From Agrococcus baldri (lineage in GTDB: Bacteria > Actinomycetota > Actinomycetes > Actinomycetales > Microbacteriaceae): 45,953 nt of DNA. The notes under the pieces were generated by a model. The model searched no databases, was not told the origin of the DNA, and saw only the letters and a list, made by a program, of their open reading frames with translations. A program made the position numbers and the translations under genes. Shown one piece after another: positions 1-7,033 of the stretch (its first letter is position 1; each line of letters begins with the position of its first letter). The DNA lies in NCBI GenBank assembly GCA_007988785.1, contig BJUU01000020.1, positions 1-45,953 on the forward strand. Direction: 5' to 3'.

Positions 1-1
1 T

Positions 2-376
2 CGACCCGGCCACTGGCGCATCGTCCCCACCCACCACCCCACCGGCCGCTACGCCAGAACCACCCGCACCGGCACCAACCCCACAGCAGCCACCACCACC
101 ACCACCACCGCACACGCGGCCGCTCCCAGCCCGACCATCAAGCTCCCCGACGAGACCAGCGCTCTGCCCGGTCCACGGCATGAGCTGCCGAGCCCCATCC
201 CCGCGGAGACGAACCCACCACTGACCGTCCGGCCTCCCCGGCCCGCCGTCAGCCACGCACCCGGCGCCATCGAAGCCCGACTCCAGCACCTCGTCCGCCG
301 GCGGAGGCGACTGCCCCGATCCCGCACGGCGCCGTTCGACCTCCGACCCGCACCGCACATCGTGGTGCGCACCTAG
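2..376 (+). CDS. C-terminal fragment, possibly a DUF222/HNH endonuclease-type protein
   Basis: The frame is open from the window edge to a TAG at 374-376, giving 124 residues of a protein whose start lies outside. It begins with a Trp-containing segment and PTGRY at about residues 13-17. After that come a Thr run and a Pro/Arg-rich tail with no visible fold. A W...PTGR.Y segment followed by low-complexity sequence is how many actinobacterial DUF222/HNH proteins end, and that resemblance is the only basis for the name. Biased composition makes any open frame here suspicious, so it may also be chance. The upstream sequence would settle it. Confidence 0.35.
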   Translation, partial: RPGHWRIVPTHHPTGRYARTTRTGTNPTAATTTTTTAHAAAPSPTIKLPDETSALPGPRHELPSPIPAETNPPLTVRPPRPAVSHAPGAIEARLQHLVRRRRRLPRSRTAPFDLRPAPHIVVRT

Positions 377-407
377 GGGCCCGGCGAGCGAACCCTCGAC
401 GCGGCGG

Positions 408-1382
408 TCAGGCGCTCGCAGGCTCCGGGCATGCGAAGCGGCGGCGGTACGCCGAGGGCGAGACGCCCAGCTGGCGGGTGAAGTGGTGCCGCAGCAGCGC
501 TGCAGCACTGAACCCGGCTTGCTGCGCCACCGCATCCAGGCCAAGATCGGTCGCCTCGAGCAGCTGCTGCGCGCGCTGCACGCGCTGCGAGGTGAGCCAT
601 GCCGTCGGCGTCGCGCCGAGCTCCTCCCGGAAGCGGCGCGCGAAGGTGCGCTCCGAGAGGTTGGCGCGGCGGGCCAGCGCCGCGACCGAGTGCTCTTCGT
701 CGAGGTGCTCGACGATCCAGTCGATCAGCGGTGCGAGCGTCTCGGCGCGCTGCTCGGCGACCGGACCGACAGCGAACTGGCTCTGGCCGCCGTCGCGCAG
801 CGGCGGCACCACCATCGAGCGGGCGATGGTGGATGCGACCTGGGCGCCCTGCATCTCGCGCACGATGTGCAGGGCGGCATCGATCGCGGCAGCGGTGCCG
901 GCGCTGGAGGTGATCGGCCCGTCGTCGACCCAGAGGGCGTCGCGCTCCACCGTCAGCTGCGGGAACTGCGCCGCGAGCTCGTCGGCGTGCATCCAGTGCG
1001 TCGCGACGCGGCGCCCGTCGAGCACCCCGGCCCTCGCCGCCACGAACGCACCGGTGCACATCGTCAGCACCCGAGCACCGCGCTCGACGGCGCGCTGCAC
1101 CGCGCGGGCGACCGGCAGGCTGCACTCGACATCGGTGCTGCACGACTCGTAGGGGGCGACGATCACGACATCGGCCTCGTCGGCGAACGAGAGATCCTGA
1201 TCGACCATCACGGGCAGGCCGAGGCCGCCGGAGACGCGCACCGGGCCGGGCGTAGGGGTGACCACGCGGAAGTCGTTGCGGGGGATGCCGCGATCGCTGC
1301 GATCGATGCCGAAGACCTCGGCCGCGACGCCGAGCTCGAAGATGTTGACGTCGTCGTCGACGACGCAGGCGATCTTGAGCAT
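408..1382 (-). CDS. GlxA/AdpA-type transcriptional regulator (DJ-1/PfpI plus AraC HTH)
   Basis: The protein has 324 residues, the usual length for this family. Residues 1-170 form a DJ-1/PfpI-like domain with the nucleophile-elbow segment TMCTGAF (Cys109). Residues 215-315 form an AraC-type DNA-binding domain with two helix-turn-helix units, at about 232-253 and 280-302. Regulators of this type bind DNA through the AraC domain and are not usually active peptidases. The ATG at 1382 has AGGAGG a few bases upstream. It is divergent from a small membrane protein gene at 1485. The shared gap holds several TGGC elements and a palindrome next to its own -10 box, which suggests autoregulation. The ligand is unknown. 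Confidence 0.88.
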   Translation of the reverse strand: MLKIACVVDDDVNIFELGVAAEVFGIDRSDRGIPRNDFRVVTPTPGPVRVSGGLGLPVMVDQDLSFADEADVVIVAPYESCSTDVECSLPVARAVQRAVERGARVLTMCTGAFVAARAGVLDGRRVATHWMHADELAAQFPQLTVERDALWVDDGPITSSAGTAAAIDAALHIVREMQGAQVASTIARSMVVPPLRDGGQSQFAVGPVAEQRAETLAPLIDWIVEHLDEEHSVAALARRANLSERTFARRFREELGATPTAWLTSQRVQRAQQLLEATDLGLDAVAQQAGFSAAALLRHHFTRQLGVSPSAYRRRFACPEPASA

Positions 1383-1412
1383 GGATCCTCCTCGATCAGC
1401 CGCTCACGCGGT

Positions 1413-1484
1413 TGGCAGAATCTTAATGGACGTTGTCCATCCTGCCACTGTTGGCGGGAAGTTGACAAGCGCAGACTTTCTGCC
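1413..1484. promoter_or_regulatory. Operator region of the GlxA-type regulator: four TGGC elements, a nested palindrome and a minus-strand -10
   Basis: Between the divergent starts lie TGGCAGAATC (1413-1422, +), TGGCAGGATG (1438-1447, -), TGGCGGGAAG (1452-1461, +) and TGGCAGAAAG (1475-1484, -). A perfect inverted repeat ATGGAC-GTT-GTCCAT is at 1426-1440. A TAAGAT box at 1420-1425 on the minus strand fits the regulator's own -10. The elements resemble the Streptomyces AdpA box TGGCSNGWWY, which is bound by a protein of the same domain architecture. That the neighbouring regulator binds here is inference. Confidence 0.5.
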
Positions 1485-1754
1485 ATGAACATCACCTGGA
1501 TCATCGTCATCGCTCTCATCGGCCTGATCGCCGCGATCGGCGCCATCGCAGTCCTCGTGCGGCAGCGTGCGCCGCGCGTGCCGCTCGACCCCTGGCGCGT
1601 CGCCCAGCTGCGGGAGCGCGCCGCCGACGCAGAGGCCCGCCGGCTGCACACGCAGCTGGGCGAGCGCATCGCCGAGGAGCGCAGCGCCCGCGACGAGCAG
1701 CCGCAGCGCCGCCGCCCCGCGACCGCCGAGGCGCTCTGGGCTGGCGGGGTCTGA
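1485..1754 (+). CDS. Small single-span membrane protein, unknown function
   Basis: This predicted protein has 89 residues. Residues 4-25 are a strongly hydrophobic helix (IIVIALIGLIAAIGAIAVLV), followed by RQRAP and a DPWR segment. The rest is a charged helical tail rich in Arg, Glu and Ala. No enzyme motif is visible. It is related to the 61-residue protein encoded at 1904-2089: both share an N-terminal MN..W, the helix, VRQ..PR, DP.R and RER in that order. It is divergent from the GlxA-type regulator and may be its target. Its stop codon falls in the first unit of a 15-base tandem repeat. I do not recognise the family. Confidence 0.6.
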   Translation: MNITWIIVIALIGLIAAIGAIAVLVRQRAPRVPLDPWRVAQLRERAADAEARRLHTQLGERIAEERSARDEQPQRRRPATAEALWAGGV

Positions 1755-1827
1755 GCCGACGGGCGCTGAGCCGGCCGGCGCTGAGCTGACGTGCGCCAAG
1801 TCGGCGGGCGCCAAGCCGGCGGCGCTG
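1753..1827. repeat. 15-base tandem repeat, five units
   Basis: Five consecutive 15-base units follow a gagccggcgggcgct-like pattern: 1753-1767, 1768-1782, 1783-1797, 1798-1812 and 1813-1827. Units differ at a few positions. The array begins on the stop codon of the 89-residue gene and lies between it and its relative. The remainder of the gap to 1903 holds no other gene that I can support. Confidence 0.7.
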
Positions 1828-1903
1828 CCGGCGAGCGCCGACCCGCGCGCCACCCAGAACTCGCCCCTGGTGCGCCCCGGGCGAGGAGCGCATCATCATC
1901 ACC

Positions 1904-2089
1904 ATGAACCCGAACTGGCTCAGCGCAGCGGCCGAGCTGCCCGCGTCGATCAGCGCCTTCGCGGTGGTCGCGGCCATCGGCGCGATCGCCACCGGCGTCG
2001 TGCTCGTGCGGCAGACGTCGCCCCGCACCCGCATCGACCCCGAGCGCATCGCCCGCCGCCGCGAACGCTCCTCCCGGGCCGCCCACTGA
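1904..2089 (+). CDS. Very small single-span membrane protein, paralogue of the gene at 1485
   Basis: This predicted protein has 61 residues. A hydrophobic helix spans about residues 14-35 (ISAFAVVAAIGAIATGVVLV). It is followed by RQTSPRTRIDPERIARRRER, matching the juxtamembrane part of the protein at 1485-1754 but with the acidic/Arg-rich tail missing. GAGGAG lies 13-18 bases upstream of the ATG, a little distant. The coding sequence ends in a short basic tail. Function is unknown. A pair of related micro-proteins in tandem supports both being real genes. Confidence 0.55.
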   Translation: MNPNWLSAAAELPASISAFAVVAAIGAIATGVVLVRQTSPRTRIDPERIARRRERSSRAAH

Positions 2090-2152
2090 CGCCGCCCGCG
2101 TCCGACCGCACGACTCCGCCCGGCCCGGCGCCCCACGGCGGCCGAAGCCGGG

Positions 2153-2158
2153 TAGCGT
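2153..2158 (+). promoter_or_regulatory. -10 box (TAGCGT) of a probable leaderless transcript
   Basis: TAGCGT lies seven bases before the ATG of the amidohydrolase at 2166, so transcription would start on or next to the start codon. No Shine-Dalgarno sequence is present. Confidence 0.5.
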
Positions 2159-2165
2159 GCGGAGC

Positions 2166-3629
2166 ATGCGCCTCGCGAACGCCCGCCTGCTGTCCGGAAC
2201 CATGGTCGACATCGACGTCGTCGACGGTGAGATCGAGCGCGTGAGCCCCGCCGGCTCCACGCCCTCGGCGGGCGAGCGGCACGACCTCGAGGGCGCGACC
2301 GTCGTCCCCGGCCTCTGGGACGAGCACACCCACATGGGGCAGTGGGCGCGTCACCGCACCCGCCCGAGCGTGCTCGACGCGTCGAGCGCCGACGAGGCCG
2401 CTGCGCTCGCCCGCGCCGCCGTCGCCGCGCACACCGGCAGCGACCCGCTCGTGCTCGTCGGCATGCGCGACGGCCTGTGGCCCGCGCCTCCGACGCGCGC
2501 GCAGCTCGACGCGGCCACCGGCGCGACGCCCACCCTCGTCGTCTCGAGCGACGTGCACTGCTCCTGGCCCAACACGGCCATGCTCACCCGCCTGGGCCTC
2601 GAGCTCGACGGCCCGCTGCTGCGCGAGGAGGCCGCCTTCGCAACGCTGCAGGAGGTCGAGGGGATGCTCGACGCCGACGCGCTCGACCGTCACGTCGCGT
2701 CCGCCCTGGCCGCTGCCGCCGCGCGCGGCGTCGTCGGGGTGGTCGACCTCGAGTTCGACGACGCCGTCGGCGCCTGGCAGCGGCCCGGCCGCGCCACCCC
2801 CACCCGCGTCGAGGCGGGCATCTACCAGCAGGATCTCGAGCGCGCCGCCGAGCGCGGCCTGCGCACCGGCGACCCCATCGCCGGCAGCGCCCGTGTCGGC
2901 CGCCTCAAGGTGATCACCGACGGCTCGCTCGGCACCCGCACGGCGTGGACGACGCATCCGTACGACGCCGGCACCGGCGTGCGCAACGTCGACGACGCCG
3001 ACCTCGACCGGCTGCTGGCGCGCGCGGGCGAGCTCGGCCTGGGCGCCGCCATCCACGCCATCGGCGACGCCGCCGTGAGCGCCGTCATCGACGCCTTCGA
3101 GCGCGCCGCCGCCGCGGGCCGCCAGACCGCCGGCGACCGCATCGAGCACGCGCAGCTGCTCACCGCCGACGACATCCCGCGCATGGCGCGCCTGGGCCTC
3201 GCCGCGTCGCTGCAGCCCGAGCACGCGCTCGACGACCGCGAGCTCACCGACACGCTCTGGGGCGATCGTGCGCAGGATGCCTTCCGCATCCGCTCGCTGC
3301 TCGACGGCGGCGTGCGCGTCGTGCTCGGCTCCGACGCGCCCGTCACGCCCCTCGACCCGTGGCGCGCGATCGCCACCGCCGTCACCCGCACGCGCGGCGG
3401 CGAGCCGCCGTGGCGGCCCGACGAGGCGATCGCGCTCGAGCAGGCGCTCGCCGCATCGGCGCGCACCCGCATCGACGCGGGGGAGCCCGCCGACCTGGTC
3501 GTGCTGGCGGATGCGCTGCCGAGCGCCGACGACGTCGCGCACGACCCGCACGGGGCGGCCGAGCGCCTCCGCTCGACAGCGATCCGCGCCACCCTGATCG
3601 CCGGCGAGGCCGTGCACGGCTCGCTCTAG
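2166..3629 (+). CDS. Amidohydrolase family 3 (YtcJ-like) metal-dependent hydrolase
   Basis: The protein has 487 residues and an amidohydrolase layout. A short beta-sandwich strand leads to PGLWDEHTHMG, with metal-binding His54 and His56. Later come AIHAIGDAA and RIEHAQLL (metal-ligand His), and GSDAPVTPLDPW, which carries the catalytic Asp. This matches family 3 (YtcJ/exoenzyme-regulatory-like) hydrolases that cleave C-N bonds in amides or cyclic compounds. The substrate cannot be read from sequence. The ATG at 2166 was preferred over the in-frame GTG at 2157 because it aligns with family N-termini and because the -10 box ends at 2158. It has no signal peptide, so it is cytoplasmic, and it appears to be transcribed alone. 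Confidence 0.85.
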   Translation: MRLANARLLSGTMVDIDVVDGEIERVSPAGSTPSAGERHDLEGATVVPGLWDEHTHMGQWARHRTRPSVLDASSADEAAALARAAVAAHTGSDPLVLVGMRDGLWPAPPTRAQLDAATGATPTLVVSSDVHCSWPNTAMLTRLGLELDGPLLREEAAFATLQEVEGMLDADALDRHVASALAAAAARGVVGVVDLEFDDAVGAWQRPGRATPTRVEAGIYQQDLERAAERGLRTGDPIAGSARVGRLKVITDGSLGTRTAWTTHPYDAGTGVRNVDDADLDRLLARAGELGLGAAIHAIGDAAVSAVIDAFERAAAAGRQTAGDRIEHAQLLTADDIPRMARLGLAASLQPEHALDDRELTDTLWGDRAQDAFRIRSLLDGGVRVVLGSDAPVTPLDPWRAIATAVTRTRGGEPPWRPDEAIALEQALAASARTRIDAGEPADLVVLADALPSADDVAHDPHGAAERLRSTAIRATLIAGEAVHGSL

Positions 3630-3637
3630 CCTTCGTC

Positions 3638-3678
3638 GGTCGAGGAGCGTCGCGCGCAGCGCGATGCGTCTCGAGACC
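3638..3678. repeat. Palindromic intergenic element
   Basis: A 41-base imperfect inverted repeat starts GGTCGAGGAGCG and ends GTCTCGAGACC, with an inner GTCGCGC/GCGCGA pair. It lies just after the amidohydrolase stop. Elements of this shape (ggtcgag...ctcgagacc) are, to my knowledge, scattered through Microbacteriaceae genomes. It could act as a terminator or transcript-end structure. The rest of the gap to 3877 holds no gene that I can see. Confidence 0.6.
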
Positions 3679-3877
3679 GGTGCGCATCCGACAGCAGACT
3701 CCGCGCTGCGTTGTGCCGACCGCACAACCCCGGCGGGCGGCCCCGCGCGCCCGCTTGTGCCCTGAGCCAAGCCCTGGCGCGCCGGGGCGACCCCGTGCCT
3801 ACGGTGGTGGCGCACCTGTCGCAGGTGCCGCATCCGCGAGCCCGTCCGAGCCGCACATCCGTCTGAGGGAGAGCACC

Positions 3878-6064
3878 ATGGCCGACACCACCCGCACCCG
3901 ACGCCAGCGCAGCGAGGAGCCGCGCCAGCACGGCAAGGTCGACGTCGACTGGCTCGGCCGCGACCTGCGCGGCACGTGGGGCGAGCGGCGACTCGACGCG
4001 CGCAGGAAGGTCGCCGACCCGCGCTACCAGCGCATCGACGACCTGACGATGGCCGACCACCGCGAGCGCGCCCTCGAGCAGCTGCGGCTGCTGGTCGACG
4101 ACGGCGCGGTGCTCGCGGCGTTCCCCTCGCGCCTGGGCGGCGGCGACGACCACGGCGGCAACATCGCCGGCTTCGAGGAGCTCGTGCTCGCCGACCCGAG
4201 CCTGCAGATCAAGTCGGGCGTGCAGTTCGGCCTCTTCGGCGCCGCGGTGCTGCATCTGGGCACGCAGCACCACCACGACACCTTCCTGCCGCCGATCATG
4301 CGCTTCGACGTGCCCGGCGCCTTCGCGATGACCGAGACCGGCCACGGCTCGGATGTCGCCTCGATCGGCACCACCGCCACCTACGACGAGGCGGCTGAGG
4401 AGTTCGTCATCCACACGCCCTTCCGCGGCGCGTGGAAGGACTACCTCGGCAACGCCGCGCTGCACGGCAAGGACGCGGTCGTGTTCGCCAAGCTCATCAC
4501 CAAGGGCATCGACCACGGGGTGCACGCCTTCTACGTGCCGATCCGCGACGAGCAGGGCGAGTTCCTGCCGGGCGTCGGCGGCGAGGACGACGGCTACAAG
4601 GGCGGCCTCAACGGCATCGACAACGGCCGCCTGCACTTCACCGACGTGCGCGTGCCCCGCACCAACCTGCTGAACCGCTACGGCGACGTCGCCGCCGACG
4701 GCACCTACTCGAGCCCGATCGACAGCCCCGGGCGCCGCTTCTTCACCATGATCGGCACGCTCGTGCAGGGCCGCGTCTCGCTCGACGGGGCCGCCGCCGT
4801 CGCGCAGCAGGCCGCGCTCGCGATCGCCATCCGCTACGGCTCCGAGCGGCGCCAGTTCAAGGCCTCGAGCGACACGCAGGAGGAGGTGCTGCTCGACTAC
4901 CGCCGGCACCAGCGCCGCCTCTTCACGCGGCTCGCGAAGGCCTACGCGCAGACCTACGCGCACGAGCGCCTGCTGGTGAAGTTCGACGGCGTCTTCTCGG
5001 GCCGCACCGACACGCCGGAGGAGCGCGAGGATCTCGAGACGCTCGCCGCCGGGCTCAAGGCGCTCTCGACCTGGCAGGCGCTCGACACCCTGCAGGAGGC
5101 CCGCGAGGCCTGCGGCGGCGCCGGATTCCTGGGCGAGAACCGGCTGGTGCAGCTGCGCGCCGACCTCGACATCTACGTCACCTTCGAGGGCGACAACACC
5201 GTGCTGCTGCAGCTGGTCGGCAAGCGCCTGCTGGGCGACTTCGCCAAGCAGTTCAAGGGCGCGTCGAAGGGCGACATCGCCCGCTTCGCCGCCGACCAGT
5301 TCTTCGACCGCGCGACCGCGCTCGTGGGCCTGCGCACGCTGAGCCAGGACGTGCGCGACCTGCGCAACGTCAAGAAGTCGTCGCTCGCGCTGCGCGACGC
5401 CGACACCCAGCGCGAGCTGCTCGAGGACCGCGTCGAGACGATGGTCGCGGACATCGCCGGCCGCCTGCGCCACGCGCCGAAGGAGCAGGCGAAGGCCGCC
5501 GCTGCCTTCAACGCCGAGCAGCACCAGCTGATCGAGGCCGCCCGCGCCTGGGTCGAGCTGCAGCAGTACGACGCGCTCGCCGAGGCCGTCGACCGCAGCC
5601 CCGAGGCGACGAAGAAGGTGCTGACGCACCTGCGCGACCTCTTCGCCCTCACGATCCTCGAGGAGCACGCCGCCTGGCACCTCGAGCACGGCCGCCTCTC
5701 CGGCGCCCGGTCGCAGGCCGTCACCTCGACCATCGAGCGGCTGCTCGCCAAGCTGCGCCCCCACGCGCTCGACCTGGTCGCGGCGTTCGGTCTCGGCGAC
5801 GAGCACCTGCGCGCCCACATCGCCACCGGCGCCGAGGGCGAGCGCCAGCGCGAGGCGCAGGCGCACTACGACGGCCTGCGCGCCGCCGGCACCCTGCCGG
5901 TGCCGGAGAAGCGCGCGAAGGCCTCGAACCCCGATGCGCAGCCCATCGCGGTCGCGGGCGCGGCGCCCGTGGCGCCCTCGGAGTTCGACGACGACTCGGT
6001 CGAGCCGGTCGTGGCGACGACGGATGCCTCGGCCGACGAGAGCGCGGAGGTCGCGGCCCGCTGA
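3878..6064 (+). CDS. Acyl-CoA oxidase/dehydrogenase family flavoprotein
   Basis: The protein has 728 residues, the length of acyl-CoA oxidases and longer than ordinary acyl-CoA dehydrogenases (about 380). Residues 150-165 contain FAMTETGHGSDV, the flavin/substrate segment of the oxidase branch. ACGGAGFLGENRL is at about residue 410, and FEGDNTVLLQL at about 437 closes the catalytic domain. A second helical domain follows, and the last 40 residues are an Ala/Val/Asp-rich tail. The enzyme should introduce a trans-2 double bond into acyl-CoA in beta-oxidation; whether it passes electrons to oxygen or to ETF cannot be told from sequence. A good ribosome site (GAGGGAGAG) precedes the ATG. The neighbours are lipid genes. 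Confidence 0.88.
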   Translation: MADTTRTRRQRSEEPRQHGKVDVDWLGRDLRGTWGERRLDARRKVADPRYQRIDDLTMADHRERALEQLRLLVDDGAVLAAFPSRLGGGDDHGGNIAGFEELVLADPSLQIKSGVQFGLFGAAVLHLGTQHHHDTFLPPIMRFDVPGAFAMTETGHGSDVASIGTTATYDEAAEEFVIHTPFRGAWKDYLGNAALHGKDAVVFAKLITKGIDHGVHAFYVPIRDEQGEFLPGVGGEDDGYKGGLNGIDNGRLHFTDVRVPRTNLLNRYGDVAADGTYSSPIDSPGRRFFTMIGTLVQGRVSLDGAAAVAQQAALAIAIRYGSERRQFKASSDTQEEVLLDYRRHQRRLFTRLAKAYAQTYAHERLLVKFDGVFSGRTDTPEEREDLETLAAGLKALSTWQALDTLQEAREACGGAGFLGENRLVQLRADLDIYVTFEGDNTVLLQLVGKRLLGDFAKQFKGASKGDIARFAADQFFDRATALVGLRTLSQDVRDLRNVKKSSLALRDADTQRELLEDRVETMVADIAGRLRHAPKEQAKAAAAFNAEQHQLIEAARAWVELQQYDALAEAVDRSPEATKKVLTHLRDLFALTILEEHAAWHLEHGRLSGARSQAVTSTIERLLAKLRPHALDLVAAFGLGDEHLRAHIATGAEGERQREAQAHYDGLRAAGTLPVPEKRAKASNPDAQPIAVAGAAPVAPSEFDDDSVEPVVATTDASADESAEVAAR

Positions 6065-6154
6065 CCCACGGCCGCGCCGCTGCGGGCGCCGTCCTCGAGC
6101 CCGGCCTCGAGGCGGCGCCCGCTCCTCGTTCATCCCCCGGCCACCTGGTGCGCC

Positions 6155-6160
6155 TAGCGT
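6155..6160 (+). promoter_or_regulatory. -10 box (TAGCGT) of a probable leaderless transcript
   Basis: TAGCGT ends six bases before the GTG at 6167. It is the same arrangement and the same hexamer as before the amidohydrolase gene. Confidence 0.5.
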
Positions 6161-6166
6161 CGGGGA

Positions 6167-6874
6167 GTGCCCGCCCTCGCTCCCGCCGCCGTCCCCGCCG
6201 CCGTCCACGCCCCCGTGCAGCGGCCCGACCGCGCCCTCGTGCTCGTCGCGCTCTCGCCGCTCGCGGTGATCCTGCTCGGCCATCTCACCGCCCGCCTCGC
6301 CGCCGCGATCGAGCCGCAGCTCGCGTGGGTCGCCGTCGCCATCGTGTACTGGGGTGCGATGTCGGCGGTCGTGCTGCTGTCGACCACCGGGGCGCAGCGG
6401 CGCGCCTGGCTGGCGCCCGCCGTCCGCCGTCCGTGGTGGGTGATCCCCGCGGCGCTGCTGCTCGGCGCCATCCCGATCGGCGGCATCCTCGCCATGCAGC
6501 TGCCGCTCGTCGCTGCCAACGCGGCGCTCATCGCCCCGTGGCTGCTGTTCGCGCTCATCAACCCGGTCTTCGAGCAGGCCTACTGGCGCGGCGCCGTGCA
6601 GGATGCCACCGCCCGCTGGCCCGCCTGGCTCGCCGCTGCCTGGATCACCGTGCTGTTCGTCGCGAGCCACCCGCTCATGTGGGGCGTGTTCTCCGAGGGC
6701 AACCGCTCGCCGATGCTCTACGGCACGCTCGCGCTCATGGCCGTGGCCTGGTTCTGGATGCGCAGGGTCACCGGCAGCCTGCGCTGGCCGCTGGTCTCGC
6801 ACGTGCTCGTCGACCTCGGCAACCTCTCGGTCTTCGTCTTCCTGAACGTCTACGTGCCGCCAGCCCTCGGCTGA
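6167..6874 (+). CDS. CPBP-family integral membrane protein (CAAX/Rce1-like), altered first motif
   Basis: The protein has 235 residues and about six to seven hydrophobic segments. The first CPBP motif, normally EExxxR, reads EQAYWR at residues 136-141, so the second Glu is Gln. A second motif follows as ASHPLMW (His168), and a third as HVLVDLGN (His212). CPBP proteins are membrane metallo-independent glutamate proteases that cleave prenylated or other substrates, or act in bacteriocin immunity. The Gln substitution leaves its activity uncertain. It starts with GTG in a leaderless context and sits between the acyl-CoA oxidase and a desaturase. Confidence 0.72.
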   Translation: MPALAPAAVPAAVHAPVQRPDRALVLVALSPLAVILLGHLTARLAAAIEPQLAWVAVAIVYWGAMSAVVLLSTTGAQRRAWLAPAVRRPWWVIPAALLLGAIPIGGILAMQLPLVAANAALIAPWLLFALINPVFEQAYWRGAVQDATARWPAWLAAAWITVLFVASHPLMWGVFSEGNRSPMLYGTLALMAVAWFWMRRVTGSLRWPLVSHVLVDLGNLSVFVFLNVYVPPALG

Positions 6875-6946
6875 CGCAGACGCAGGCCGGCGAGGCTCAT
6901 AGGCCACGCACAGGGGTACATACTCGAAGCGGCATTGCGTACGGCA

Positions 6947-6952
6947 TACGCT
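6947..6952 (+). promoter_or_regulatory. Possible -10 box (TACGCT) for the desaturase
   Basis: TACGCT lies about 80 bases before the desaturase ATG, so unlike its neighbours this gene would have a real leader. No convincing -35 is visible. The leader includes a GAGGGGG ribosome site immediately before the start. Confidence 0.3.
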
Positions 6953-7033
6953 GAAAGCATCCGGGGTCCCGATCATGCAGGTCGACCGGCCCCCACCGGC
7001 TGGGAAGTCGCCGTCGAGCCCGAGGGGGCCCAC

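Noticed and set aside
1753-1827. 15-base repeats as a possible CRISPR array (also 33990-34064)
   Set aside because: Units are contiguous with no spacers, too short, and one array is coding. No cas gene is in the window.
1567-2244. A plus-strand frame across the two micro-proteins, with five consecutive His codons around 1890
   Set aside because: It overlaps both micro-genes in another frame, and the His codons come from the catcatcatcacc leader before the ATG at 1904. There is no ribosome site or recognisable domain, so it is a composition artefact.
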